This document shows, in pieces, positions 35,101 to 49,800 of a DNA stretch of 64,000 nucleotides. The notes below the pieces were generated by a model. It did not search any database and had not been told where the DNA came from. It saw only the letters and a list, made by a program, of their open reading frames with translations. The first letter of the stretch is position 1. Every line of letters begins with the position of its first letter. The DNA comes from Rutidosis leptorrhynchoides (lineage: Eukaryota; Streptophyta; Magnoliopsida; Asterales; Asteraceae), in contig NC_092341.1 in NCBI RefSeq assembly GCF_046630445.1, positions 34,699,501-34,763,500 of the forward strand, read 5' to 3'. A program made the position numbers and the translations under genes.

Positions 35101-37743
35101 ACTACCTAATAGACAAAAACGATTAATAGTCACCAGGGGTGCTTTCGTTCTTTCACCTTTTTCCCCCATTTTCCACCTTTTTTTTAAAAAAAAGCCCAAG
35201 GCATAGCTCAAATGAATAGTAACCTCAAAAGTTTCACAAACCACCCCACTCTTTTACTTACTTATATTTTAGCCCTCAAAAAAATATATAATAGTTAACT
35301 TTTTATTTTAAAGGCATAGCTCAAATGAATAGTAACCTGAAAAGTTTCACAAACCACCCTCACTCTTTTACTTACTTACATTTTAGCCCCCAAAAAAATA
35401 TAGAATAGTTAACTTTTTGTTTTTTACAAACTTTTTACATTTTACTATGGTTTTTACAAACTTATCACAAACTTTTAACATTTTATACTTTAACCATTAA
35501 ACTTCTCATTCATTATAAATCGACTACATACTTTATATACTACCTAATAGACAAAAATGATTAATAGTCACCAGGGGTGCTTTCGTTCTTTCACCTTTTT
35601 CCCTCCTTTTCCACCTTTTTTTTTAAAAAAAGCCCAAGGCATAGCTCAAATGAATAGTAACCTCAAAAGTTTCACAAACCACCCCACTCTTTTACTTACT
35701 TACATTTTAGCCCTCAAAAAAATATATAATAGTTAAGTTTTTATTTTTTACAAAGTTATCACAAACTTTTAACATTTTATTATGGTTTTTACAAACTTAT
35801 CACAAACTTTTAACATTTTATACTTTAACCATTAAACTTCTCATTCATTATAAATCGACTACATACTTTATATACTACCTAATAGACAAAAACGATTAAT
35901 AGTCGCCAGGGGTGCTTTCGTTCTTTCACCTTTTTCCCCCCCTTTCCACCTTTTTTTTTAAAAAAAAGCCCCCATAGTTTGTTCAAATATTAAAATCGAC
36001 CCCCAAACAGGGGGTAAAGTGTCAAATACTCATTTTCATAAAAAAATTTAAAAAAACTACACCCAAATATTCAACGGGCCATATCTTCTCGCTCGCACCG
36101 AGTTAAATTTTTCTGAAACCATCGTTAAACTCGAAACAATTTTAGGAGCACACTGTCACTAACTATACGCAAATCGGACGCTTTTTAAAAAACGCTAAAT
36201 ATTTGAGGTACTTTTCATACACGTCGATTTTGCGTTAAATTTTTAAAAGTCGATAATTTCATAGTGAAACGCGGAAATGTACATATATTGTTAATTTAAA
36301 ATAACATTTAAATCTTTCACGGATTATACCTTTTAGTTCGACTCGAGTTGCGCTTCAACGATATCATCGTTAGCCACAAAATAATTTTACAAACTAAACG
36401 CAATATAATACCTTGAAAACCGAACCCCGGCGCGAAGCGAAGGTTCGAACACTAGTTATAACTATAACTAACTTGTATAACTTGTTACTACAACCTCCAA
36501 CTCTGTGTGACACAGTGGGTCAGGTCCATGTGAAACAGTGGCCCGCCTAGGTGGTGTCAAAATCATTACTCAAAAAAATATAAAATTGTAGTGACTTTTA
36601 GAGAGCTGGGAGTGGGAGCAAGTCTCCACCTCGTCGCAGGCCTCGTCGCAAGTTCCACCACTCCCCCACCCCGTCGCAAGTTCTCGTCCCCCCATGTCAG
36701 TCGTGTAGGTGACGGAACATACTCCCAATTTATTTTATTTTTCTTTTCTTTTTCAATGAAATATTCTTATTAAATATAATAAAATATTATTTTAACACAC
36801 CAACTAACACACTAACTGACATACCTCCCACTCCCCATTTTTCTGACTCAACAAATCACGCCTGACATGCCAAATGACCTCGGTCACCACTCCCAGTGCT
36901 CTTATACACACTTGATGAGTGACCCAACTACGGTAACATAAATATGCAAGCGTTTTTTGACAGGGTCACAGGGGCAAGATGAGCAACCGCTCAGGGCCCA
37001 AAAATTTAAAAGGACCCAAAAATTTGAATATATATAGAGACCCGGCCCAAAGGGTGTGCAAGGTATACACTTGCACAGGGCCCATCATATTTTGGGGCCC
37101 AAATTTTATCAAGGCTGCTGTACACTACTACACTTGCACAGGGCCGATCATACGTTGGGGCCCAAATTTTATCAGGCTGCTGTACACTAGCAATTCAAGT
37201 CTCACTAGTAGAAAAATCAACATGTAGATAAACAGCCCACTACCAACACTATTGTGATGGGCCACAATGTAGATGTCGTTAATTGTCTCTTATCCATGCT
37301 ATAAATAACTTATTGCAAATTCTAGTTACCTGGATGTGGGACTTGTAATGTATGTATTAATAATAAAACAACACATTTGCAAATTAAATCATTTACAGTT
37401 GCATGTGAAGGTAATATGCACTTCAATCATCTATAGTTGTGCCTAATCTAAATGAAACTCAAATATGTACGCTTTTATAAAAAGCTCATCGAGCAACTTC
37501 TGGCCTTCACAGCACAAACAAAAATGACCCCATACATGTGACCTGATACATTATGATATTATAAAAGTACTCAGCTCAATGTAACACATGATACAATACA
37601 TAGTTGTCCATTAACTAAAGTATTCAGCTCCATGCCATACATAATAAACTACATAACTGTCCATGAAAAATTGCATTATGTTTTTTTTAAGGGGCCTATA
37701 TTCGACAATCTCGCACAGGGCATTCAAATTCTCAGGACCGGCA

Positions 37744-37834
<91 letters not shown>

Positions 37835-40800
37835 TCAAAATAGTTAATTGAATTATATAAAAAATTGTCAATTAATATTATGAATTTAGATTGTTAAATA
37901 CATTATCAGTAAAAAAATAGAATTTTTTAGTATTATCTTTTTATATATACTAAAATATTAAACGTGTACGAGGACCCATTTTTATTTTTGTCCACGGCCT
38001 ACTAAACTGTTGAGACGTCCCTCTTCAACCACCTCATCAATAAATTGATAAGATTATTATTGTTTAGGCTACCGGGGAGAGGGAGTTTTTACTGAGATAT
38101 ATGCATCTAACTACTTATCTCGTAATCATTTCCGATCCTTCCCTGTGTTGGAGATATGGAGAACTTTAAACAATTAGAGGGAAGATTCCAGGAAACTCAC
38201 ACGAAGCTTCCACAAAGTTGTTAGGAAACTCACATGTAACTACTACGAAGTTGTTAGGAAACTCACATGTAGCTTCCACGAAGTTGTGAGGAAACTCACA
38301 TGTAGCTTCCACGAAGTTGTGAGGAAATTCACATGTAGCTTCCATGAAGCTGTCAGGAAACTCACATGAAGCTTTAAGGAATTGTTTTTAGCTTACTCCT
38401 TAAATCATTCTATAAATAGACCCTCTTGTAACTCATTGTAAACACACCACAAATATTCAGTAAATACATTCTCTAATTGGTCCGTGGACTAAAGCAATCA
38501 CAACGATTGCATATAACCACGTTATCTCTTGTGTCGATTTACATTTCTTGCATTTATAATCTTTCGTTCATTAAGTGGGTTAGTAATCTTGTAGAATTAC
38601 TATCGGTGAGTGATCTTGTTGAATCACCTGCGTTGTTTTGGGTCCTAATATCCTTACAACTGGTATCAGAGCTCAAGGTTTCGACTTTGGGTACGATGGC
38701 AGAAGACGGAAAGTTTAGAATCGACCGATTCAATGGGAGAGACTTTGGCTTTTGGAAGATGCAAATTGAAGATTACTTGTATCAAAAGAAGCTACATCAA
38801 CCTCTGTTAGAGACCAAGCCCGAAAGCATGAGCGATGCCGATTGGATGCTTTTGGATCGTCAAGCTTTAGGTGCGATTCGTCTTTCACTTGCTAAGAACG
38901 TTGCATATAACGTTGTGAATGAGAAGACGACGTTTGCTTGCTTGAAAGCACTCTCTAACATGTATGAGAAACCTACCGCTTCTAATAAGGTTTTTTTCAT
39001 GCGACAATTGTTCAATACGAAGATGAAGGAAGGTACGAGTGCAACAGATCATATCAACGAGTTCAACAACATCATATCGAGGTTAGCATCGGTAGATATT
39101 GTGTTTGATGATGAGTTAAAGGCACTACTCTTGCTTTCATCATTACCGAAAAGTTGGTCGGGTACGGTTACCGCAGTTAGTAGCTCTACGGGAACTACTA
39201 AGCTAGCGTTTGAAGGAATAAGGGATTTGATTCTTGGTGAAGATACTCGTAGGAGAAACTCGGGAGAATCGACATCCGGTTCTTTGTTAAGTACCGACAA
39301 CCGTGGTAGGAAATTTGATCGCGGTGAGAAGAAGGGTAGAAAGAAGTCTATGAAGAGGTATCCATCGAAAGATAGAAGTGAAGCTGTTTGTTGGGGTTGC
39401 AATCAAAAAGGACACTTTCAAAGGAATTGTAAAAATGGTCCGGCGAAAGGTGTGAACTTGACCGAGGAAGAAAGTGATGATGCACTTTTATGTAGTGTTG
39501 AAAATTCTATGGAGTCTTGGATTTTGGATTCGGGAGCTTCGTTTCATGCTACTCATGTCAAAAGCATGATGAAGAATTTTCGTCCATATCAAGGCAAGGT
39601 GAGATTGGCGGATGACAAACAACCTAATATAGAAGGCATCGAAGATGTTGTATTGAAGACTACTCTTGGCTCTAATTGGACCATGAAAAACGTAAGGTAC
39701 ATTCCTAAATTAAAAAGGAAACTTATTTCGGTTGGTCAATTAGATGATGAAGGTAACGCGGTTACTTTTGAAAACCGCCAATGGAAGGTGGTTAAGGGTA
39801 GTTGTGTCATGGCTCGTGGACATAAAAGGGAAACTCTTTATATGGTTGAAGTGTCTGATGAAGACACGGTGGTTGCTACGGTTAATGTTGAGTTCGAATC
39901 AACTCTATGGCACCGAAGACTCGGGCATATGAGTGAGAAGGGTATGAAGATGCTTGTTTCGAGTGGGAGAATTCCAGATTTGAAAAAGGTAGAACTGGGA
40001 TTTTGCGAACCATGTGTATATGGGAAGCAAAAGAAGGTGACTTTTGGGAAATCGGGAAATGCTCCTAAGTTGGAGAAATTGGAGCTTGTTCATACGGATG
40101 TGTTTGGTCCAACCAATGTAGAATCACATGGAGGTTCTCGCTATTATGTCACCTTCATTGACGACTCCACTCAAAAGGTATGGATTTATTTTCTTAAAGT
40201 TAAATCTGATGTATTTAATACATTTGTGAAGTGGAAAGCTATGGTAGAAAATGAGACTAATTTGAAAGTCAAGTGCTTGAAGTCGGATAATGGAGGGGAA
40301 TATGGTAGTCTTGAGTTTAAAGACCATTGTGCAAAGCTCGGTATTAGAATGTTGAAAACGGTACCGGAGACACCACAACACAATGGGGTCGCCGAACGTA
40401 TGAATCGTACGTTAAATGAAAGGGCTAAGAGTATGAGACTACATGCCGGTTTGCCTAAGATGTTTTGGGCAGATGCGGTTAATACGGCGGCTTATTTGAT
40501 TAACAGGGGACCCTCAACACCGTTGGGTTTTCGAATTCCCGAGGAAGAATGGCAAGGTAAGAAGGTGAGTTATGGTCACCTTAAGATCTTTGGGTGTAAT
40601 GCATATGTGAAGACCAAAGATGCGGATAGAGACAAGCTTGAAGCTATGTCAAAGAAGTGTATTTTCATTGGCTACGGGTCGGATGAAATGGGTTATCGTT
40701 GTTGGGATAACGAGGCTAGAAAAGTAATTCGTTCTCGCGATGTTACTTTTGATGAAGATTCGGTCTATGGCAAACCGGAAACGGGGAGTCCTAAATCGGG

Positions 40801-43800
40801 TTATGTTACTTTTGACGATGTTTCTATTGATGATCTTACAGGTTCTAGTAGGAGTACGGGAAACAATGAATTGCCAATGAATGGTGAGGCGTCAGAAAAT
40901 GCTAATGATGGGGATGGTTCGGAAAGCGGTGATGATTTCGAACATAGTGCGAGTTCTAGTGATGAGGAGGATACAAATGAAACCGGTCCAATCATTTCGG
41001 TTACTCCTACACTAAGACGCCCGACTAGAGTGCCCAAACCTAATCCTAGGTATTCTCCATCAGCAAACTACTTGCTCTATACCGAGAATGGTGAACCCGA
41101 AAGTTACTTTGAGGCAAGGAAGACAAAAGAATCCATACAATGGGAGCTTGCCATGAAAGAAGAGATGGGGTCACTTGAGAAGAATAAAACTTGGTCACTA
41201 GTGAAGTTACCTCATGATAAAAGGGCGTTGCAAAGTAAATGGGTGTATAGAACCAAGAATGAGTTGGATGGAAAGAAAAGGTACAAGGCTCGTTTGGTAG
41301 TCAAAGGCTTTCAACAAAAGGAAGGGGTTGACTACAAAGAGATATTTTCACCAGTAGTTAAAATGACTACTATCCGTTTGGTACTTTCTATGGTTGCATC
41401 CGAAGACTTACATCTAGAGCAACTAGATGTGAAGACCGCATTCTTGCATGGTGATCTTGTTGAAGAGATCTACATGAGGCAACCCGAGGGCTTTGAGGTA
41501 AAGGGTAAAGAGAAGTGGGTTTGTAAGCTAAAGAAAAGTTTGTATGGATTGAAGCAAGTACCTCGGCAATGGTACTTGAAGTTTGATGATTTTATGAAAA
41601 AGATTGGTTTCTTAAGATGTGAAGCGGATCACTGTTGCTACTTGAAGAAACTCAAGTCTTCTTATATAATCTTATTGTTGTATGTTGATGACATGTTACT
41701 TGCAGGTTCCAACATGTCCGAAATTAACAAGTTAAAGGGATTACTTTCCCGTGAATTCGAGATGAAAGATCTTGGTGGTGCTAGGAAAATACTTGGCATG
41801 AGTATTGTGCGTGATCGTGTGAAAGGTACTCTATACTTATCTCAATCCAAATATATTGAGAAAGTAGTAGAGTGGTTTAATATGGAGAATTCAAAAGCTC
41901 GTTCTATGCCTTTGGGTAGCACGATTAAGTTATCGAAACGTCAATCACCAAAGACCGTAAAAGACAAAACGGATATGGAAAAGGTTCCATATGCATCGGC
42001 CGTGGGTAGTATTATGTATGCCATGGTTTGTACAAGACCCGATATTGATCAAGCAGTGGGAGTTGTAAGTCGTTATATGTCTAATCCTGGGAAAGAGCAT
42101 TGGGAAGCGGTTAAATGGTTACTTCGTTATTTGAAAGGTACTTCTAATATGGGATTGTGCTTCTCTAAAAAAAGCAATGTCATACTTAGAGGTTATGCGG
42201 ATGCTAATTTGGGTGGATGTGACGATTCGGGGAAAAGCACTACGGGTTATGTTTTCACAATAGGGAAGACGGCAGTTAGTTGGATGTCTCGACTACAAAA
42301 GAGTGTTGCTTTATCAACCATCGAAGCCGAATATATGGCTATTGCAGAAGATTCTAAAGAGCTTGTTTGGTTGAAAAACTACTTAGGTGAGTTGGGTAAA
42401 AGACAAGACTATGGCGTCTTGAATTGTGATAATCAAAGTGCGGTTCATCTTGGGAAGAATCCGGTGTTTCATAGTCGTACGAAACACATCAAGATAAGGT
42501 ATCATTTTATTCGACAACATATAAATGATGGTACTTTATTATTGGAGAAAATCCTTGGTACGAAGAATCCTGCTGATATGTTTACTAAGGTTGTTACGAC
42601 AGAGAAATTGAGGTTTTGCATTACCTCAATTGGTCTTCTAATGTATTGATGAGAGAAGACCCCAACTAGAGAATTAGAGAGTTAATGTTTCAATTCTAAC
42701 AAGCAGTGTTGAAGATCTTGTATCGAAAGTCTGCTCATCCGAAGTATGTGTTGAGTGTGCGTGTCCCAAATGGAGTTTGGCGGTATAATGGTGGTTTAAC
42801 GTTCTTGGTTAGATCATTGATATTTTGGGTTGACGAAGGTTGGGTTTGTTCAAAGTCTCCAAGTGGGAGATTGTTGGAGATATGGAGAACTTTAAACAAT
42901 TAGAGGGAAGATTCCAGGAAACTCACACGAAGCTTCCACAAAGTTGTTAGGAAACTCACATGTAGCTTCTACGAAGTTGTTAGGAAAGTCACATGTAGCT
43001 TCCACGAAGTTGTGAGGAAACTCACATGTAGCTTCCACGAAGTTGTGAGAAAATTCACATGTAGCTTCCATGAAGCTGTCAGGAAACTCACATGAAGCTT
43101 CAAGGAATTGTTTTTAGCTTACTCCTTAAATCATTCTATAAATAGACCCTCTTGTAACTCATTGTAAACACACCACAAATATTCAGTAAATACATTCTCT
43201 AGTTAGTCCGTGGACTAAAGCAATCACAACGATTGCATATAACCACGTTATCTCTTGTGTCGATTTACATTTCTTGCATTTATAATCTTTCGTTCATTAA
43301 GTGGGTTAGTAATCTTGTAGAATTACTATCGGTGAGTGATCTTGTTGAATCACTTGCGTTGTTTTGGGTCCTAATATCCTTACAACTGGTATCAGAGCTC
43401 AAGGTTTCGACTTTGGGTACGATGGCGGAAGACGGAAAGTTTAGAATCGACCGATTCGATGGGAGAGACTTTGGCTTTTGGAAGATGCAAATTGAAGATT
43501 ACTTGTATCAAAAGAAGCTACATCAACCTCTGTTAGAGACCAAGCTCGAAAGCATGAGCGATGCTGATTGGACGCTTTTGGATCGTCAAGCTTTGGGTGC
43601 GATTCGTCTTTCACTTGCTAAGGACGTTGCATATAACGTTGTGAATGAGAAGACGACGTTTGCTTGCTTGAAAGCACTCTCTAACATGTATGAGAAACCT
43701 ACCGCTTCAAATAAGGTTTTTTTCATGCGACAATTGTTCAATACGAAGATGAAGGAAGGTACGAGTGCAACAAATCATATCAACGAGTTCAACAACATCA

Positions 43801-46800
43801 TATCGAGGTTAGCATCGGTAGATATTGTGTTTGATGATGAGTTAAAGGCACTAATCTTGCTTTCATCATTACCGAAAAGTTGGTCGGGTACGGTTACCGC
43901 AGTTAGTAGCTCTACGGGAACTACTAAGCTAGCATTTGAAGGAATAAGGGATTTGATTCTTGGTGAAGATACTCGTAGGAGAAACTCGGGGGAATCGACA
44001 TCCGGTTCTTTGTTAAGTACCGACAACCGTGGTAGGAAATTTGATCGCGGTGAGAAGAAGGGTAGAAAGAAGTCTATGAAGAGGTATCCATCGAGAGATA
44101 GAAGTGAAGCTGTTTGTTGGGGTTGCAATAAAAAAGGACACTTTCAAAGGAATTGTAAAAATGGTCCGGCGAAAGGTGTGAACTTGACCGAGGAAGAAAG
44201 TGATGATGCACTTTTATGTAGTGTTGAAAATTCTATGGAGTCTTGGATTTTGGATTCGGGAGCTTCGTTTCATGCTACTCATGTCAAAAGCATGATGAAG
44301 AATTTTCGTCCATATCAAGGCAAGGTGAGATTGGCGGACGACAAACAACCTAATATAGAAGGCATTGGAGATGTTGTATTGAAGACTACTCTTGGCTCTA
44401 ATTGGACCTTGAAAAACGTAAGGTACATTCCTAAATTAAAAAGGAAACTTATTTCGGTTGGTCAATTAGATGATGAAGGTAACGCGGTTACTTTTGAAAA
44501 CCGCCAATGGAAGGTGGTTAAGGGTAGTTGTGTCATGGCTCGTGGACATAAAAGGGGAACTCTTTATATGGTTGAAGTGTCTGATGAAGACACAGTGGTT
44601 TCTACGGTTAATGTTGAGTCCGAATCAACTCTATGGCACCGAAGACTCGGGCATATGAGTGAGAAGGGTATGAAGATGCTTGTTTCGAGTGGGAGAATTC
44701 CAGATTTGAAAAAGGTAGAACTGGGATTTTGCGAACCATGTGTATATGGGAAGCAAAAGAAGGTGACTTTTGGGAAATCGGGAAATGCTCCTAAGTTGGA
44801 GAAATTGGAGCTTGTTCATACGGATGTGTTTGGTCCAACCAATGTAGAATCACATGGAGGTTCTCGCTATTATGTCACCTTCATTGACGACTCCACTCGA
44901 AAGGTATGGGTTTATTTTCTTAAAGCTAAATCTGATGTATTTAATACATTTGTGAAGTGGAAAGCTATTGTAGAAAATGAGACTAATTTGAAAGTCAAGT
45001 GCTTGAAGTCGGATAATGGAGGGGAATATGGTAGTCTTGAGTTTAAAGACCATTGTGCAAAGCTCGGTATTAGAATGTTGAAAACGGTACCGGAGACACC
45101 GCAACACAATGGGGTCACCGATCGTATGAATCGTACGTTAAATGAAAGGGCTAAGAGTATGAGACTACATGCCGGTTTGCCTAAGATGTTTTGGGCAGAT
45201 GCGGTTAATACAGCGGCTTATTTGATTAACAGGGGACCCTCAACACCGTTGGGTTTCCGAATTCCCGAGGAAGAATGGCAAGGTAAGAAGGTGAGTTATG
45301 GTCACCTTAAGATCTTTGGGTGTAATGCATATGTGAAGACCAAAGATGCGGATAGAGAAAAGCTTGAAGCTAAGTCAAAGAAGTGTATTTTCATTAGCTA
45401 CGGGTCGGATGAAATGGGTTATCGTTGTTGGGATAACGAGGCTAGAAAAGTAATTCGTTCTCGCGATGTTACTTTTGATGAAGATTCGGTCTATGGCAAA
45501 CTGAAAACGGGGAGTCCTAAACCGGGTCATGTTACTTTGGACGATGTTTCTATTGATGGTCTTACAGGTTCTAGTGGGAGTACGGGAAACAATGAATTGC
45601 CAATGAACGGTGAGGCGTCAGAAAATGCTAATGATGGGGATGGTTCGGAAAGCGGTGATGATTTCGAACATAGTGCGAGTTCTAGTGATGAGGAGGATAC
45701 AAATGAAACCGGTCCAACCATTTCGGTTACTCCTACACCAAGACGCTCGACTAGAGTGCCCAAACCTAATCCTAGGTATTCTCCATCAGCAAACTACTTG
45801 CTCTATACCGAGAATGGTGAACCCGAAAGTTACTTTGAGGCAAGGAAGACAAAAGAATCCATACAATGGGAGCTTGCCATGAAAGAAGAGATGGGGTCAC
45901 TTGAGAAGAATAAAACTTGGTCACTAGTGAAGTTACCTCATGATAAAAGGGCGTTGCAAAGTAAATGGGTGTATAGAACCAAGAATGAATTGGATGGCAA
46001 GAAAAGGTACAAGGCTCGTTTGGTAGTCAAAGGCTTTCAACAAAAGGAAGGGGTTGACTACAAAGAGATATTTTCACCAGTAGTTAAAATGACTACTATC
46101 CGTTTGGTACTTTCTATGGTTGCATCCGAAGACTTACATCTAGAGCAACTAGATGTGAAGACCGCATTCTTGCATGGTGATCTTGTTGAAGAGATCTACA
46201 TGAGGCAACCCGAGGGCTTTGAGGTAAAGGGTAAAGAGAAGTGGGTTTGTAAGCTAAAGAAAAGTTTGTATGGATTGAAGCAAGTACCTCGGCAATGGTA
46301 CTTGAAGTTTGATGATTTTATGAAAAAGATTGGTTTCTTAAGATGTGAAGCGGATCACTGTTGCTACTTGAAGAAACTTAAGTCTTCTTATATAATCTTA
46401 TTGTTGTATGTTGATGACATGTTACTTGCAGGTTCCAACATGTCCGAAATTAACAAGTTAAAGGGATTACTTTCCCGTGAATTCGAGATGAAAGATCTTG
46501 GTGGTGCTAGGCAAATACTTGGCATGAGTATTGTGCGTGATCGTGTGAAAGGTACTCTATACTTGTCTCAATCCAAATATATTGAGAAAGTAGTAGAGAG
46601 GTTTAATATGGAGAATTCAAAAGCTCGTTCTATGCCTTTGGGTAGCACGATTAAGTTATCGAAAAGTCAATCACCAAAGACCGTAAAAGACAAAACGGAT
46701 ATGGAAAAGGTTCCATATGCATCGGCCGTGGGTAGTATTATGTATGCCATGGTTTGTACAAGACCCGATATTGCTCAATCAGTGGGAGTTGTAAGTCGTT

Positions 46801-49800
46801 ATATGTCTAATCCTGGGAAAGAGCATTGGGAAGCGGTTAAATGGTTACTTCGTTATTTGAAAGGTACTTCTAATATGGGATTGTGCTTCTCTAAAAGCAA
46901 TGTCATACTTAGAGGTTATGCGGATGCTAATTTGGGTGGATGTGACGATTCGGGGAAAAGCACTATGAGTTATGTTTTCACAATAGGGAAGACGGCGGTT
47001 AGTTGGATGTCTCGACTACAAAAGAGTGTTGCTTTATCAACCATCGAAGCCGAATATATGGCTATTGCAGAAGCTTCTAAAGAGCTTGTTTGGTTGAAAA
47101 ACTTCTTAGGTGAGTTGGGTAAAAGACAAGACTATTGCGTCTTGAATTGTGATAATCAAAGTGCGGTTCATCTTAGGAAGAATCCGGTGTTACATAGTCG
47201 TACGAAACACATCAAGATAAGGTATCATTTTATTCGACAACATATAAATGATGGTACTTTATTATTGGAGAAAATCCTTGGTACGAAGAATCCTGCTGAT
47301 ATGTTTACTAAGGTCGTTACGACAGAGAAATTGAGGTTTTGCATTACCTCAATTGGTCTTCTAATGAATTGATGAGAGAAGACCCCAACTAGAGAATTAG
47401 AGAGTTAATGTTTCAATTCTAACAAGTAGTGTTGAAGACCTTGTATCGAAAGTCTGCTCATCCGAAGTATGTGTTGAGTGTGCGTGTCCCAAATGGAGTT
47501 TGGCGGTATAATGGTGGTTTAACGTTCTTGGTTAGATCATTGATATTTTGGGTTGACGAAGGTTGGGTTTGTTCAAAGTCTCCAAGTGGGAGATTGTTGG
47601 AGATATGGAGAACTTTAAACAATTAGAGGGAAGATTCCAGGAAACTCACACGAAGCTTCCACAAAGTTGTTAATAAACTCACATGTAGCTTCTACGAAGT
47701 TGTTAGGAAAGTCACATGTAGCTTCCACGAAGTTGTGAGGAAACTCACATGTAGCTTCCACGAAGTTGTGAGGAAATTCACATGTAGCTTCCATGAAGCT
47801 GTCAGGAAACTCACATGAAGCTTCAAGGAATTGTTTTTAGCTTACTCCTTAAATCATTCTATAAATAGACCCTCTTGTAACTCATTGTAAACACACCACA
47901 AATATTCAGTAAATACATTCTCTAGTTAGTCCGTGGACTAAAGCAATCACAACGATTGCATATAACCACGTTATCTCTTGTGTCGATTTACATTTCTTGC
48001 ATTTATAATCTTTCGTTCATTAAGTGGGTTAGTAATCTTGTAGAATTACTATCGGTGAGTGATCTTGTTGAATCACTTGCGTTGTTTTGGGTCCTAATAT
48101 CCTTACAACTGGTATCAGAGCTCAAGGTTTCGACTTTGGGTACGATGGCGGAAGACGGAAAGTTTAGAATCGACCGATTCGATGGGAGAGACTTTGGCTT
48201 TTGGAAGATGCAAATTGAAGATTACTTGTATCAAAAGAAGCTACATCAACCTCTGTTAGAGACCAAGCTCGAAAGCATGAGCGATGCTGATTGGACGCTT
48301 TTGGATCGTCAAGCTTTGGGTGCGATTCGTCTTTCACTTGCTAAGGACGTTGCATATAACGTTGTGAATGAGAAGACGACGTTTTCTTGCTTGAAAGCAC
48401 TCTCTAACATGTATGAGAAACCTACCGCTTCAAATAAGGTTTTTTTCATGCGACAATTGTTCAATACGAAGATGAAGGAAGGTACGAGTGCAACAAATCA
48501 TATCAACGAGTTCAACAACATCATATCGAGGTTAGCATCGGTAGATATTGTGTTTGATGATGAGTTAAAGGCACTAATCTTGCTTTCATCATTACCGAAA
48601 AGTTGGTCGGGTACGGTTACCGCAGTTAGTAGCTCTACGGGAACTACTAAGCTAGCATTTGAAGGAATAAGGGATTTGATTCTTGGTGAAGATACTCGTA
48701 GGAGAAACTCGGGGGAATCGACATCCGGTTCTTTGTTAAGTACCGACAACCGTGGTAGGAAATTTGATCGCGGTGAGAAGAAGGGTAGAAAGAAGTCTAT
48801 GAAGAGGTCTCCATCGAAAGATAGAAGTGAAGCTGTTTGTTGGGGTTGCAATAAAAAAGGACACTTTCAAAGGAATTGTAAAAATGGTCCGGCGAAAGGT
48901 GTGAACTTGACCGAGGAAGAAAGTGATGATGCACTTTTATGTAGTGTTGAAAATTCTATGGAGTCTTGGATTTTGGATTCGGGAGCTTCGTTTCATGCTA
49001 CTCATGTCAAAAGCATGATGAAGAATTTTCGTCCATATCAAGGCAAGGTGAGATTGGCGGACGACAAACAACCTAATATAGAAGGCATTGGAGATGTTGT
49101 ATTGAAGACTACTCTTGGCTCTAATTGGACCTTGAAAAACGTAAGGTACATTCCTAAATTAAAAAGGAAACTTATTTCGGTTGGTCAATTAGATGATGAA
49201 GGTAACGCGGTTACTTTTGAAAACCGCCAATGGAAGGTGGTTAAGGGTAGTTGTGTCATGGCTCGTGGACATAAAAGGGGAACTCTTTATATGGTTGAAG
49301 TGTCTGATGAAGGCACGGTGGTTTCTACGGTTAATGTTGAGTCTGAATCAACTCTATGGCACCGAAGACTCGGGCATATGAGTGAGAAGGGTATGAAGAT
49401 GCTTGTTTCGAGTGGGAGAATTCCAGATTTGAAAAAGGTAGAACTGGGATTTTGCGAACCATGTGTATATGGGAAGCAAAAGAAGGTGACTTTTGGGAAA
49501 TCGGAAAATGCTCCTAAGTTGGAGAAATTGGAGCTTGTTCATACGGATGTGTTTGGTCCAACCAATGTAGAATCACATGGAGGTTCTCGCTATTATGTCA
49601 CCTTCATTGACGAATGCACTCGAAAGGTATGGGTTTATTTTCTTAAAGCTAAATCTGATGTATTTAATACATTTGTGAAGTGGAAAGCTATGGTAGAAAA
49701 TGAGACTAATTTGAAAGTCAAGTGCTTGAAGTCGGATAATGGAGGGGAATATGGTAGTCTTGAGTTTAAAGACCATTGTGCAAAGCTCTGTATTAGAATG

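Noticed and set aside
34129..35950. CRISPR-like repeat array
   Set aside because: This is plant DNA; the repeats are about 247 bp, contiguous and without unique spacers.
38477..38695. N-terminal extension of the copia polyproteins into the LTR
   Set aside because: It uses a non-ATG start, lies in the LTR and crosses the primer site. The ATG at 38696 fits the gag start of the family.
39049..39402. Antisense frames within the copia units (for example also 43775-44128 and 48498-48851)
   Set aside because: Shadows of the sense coding sequence, without domains of their own.
42706..42903. Possible second gene after the copia polyprotein, repeated at 47429-47626
   Set aside because: It lacks an ATG start and runs into the next LTR. 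It is similar between copies only because the whole units are recent duplicates, and unit 3 has a stop in it (near 51730).
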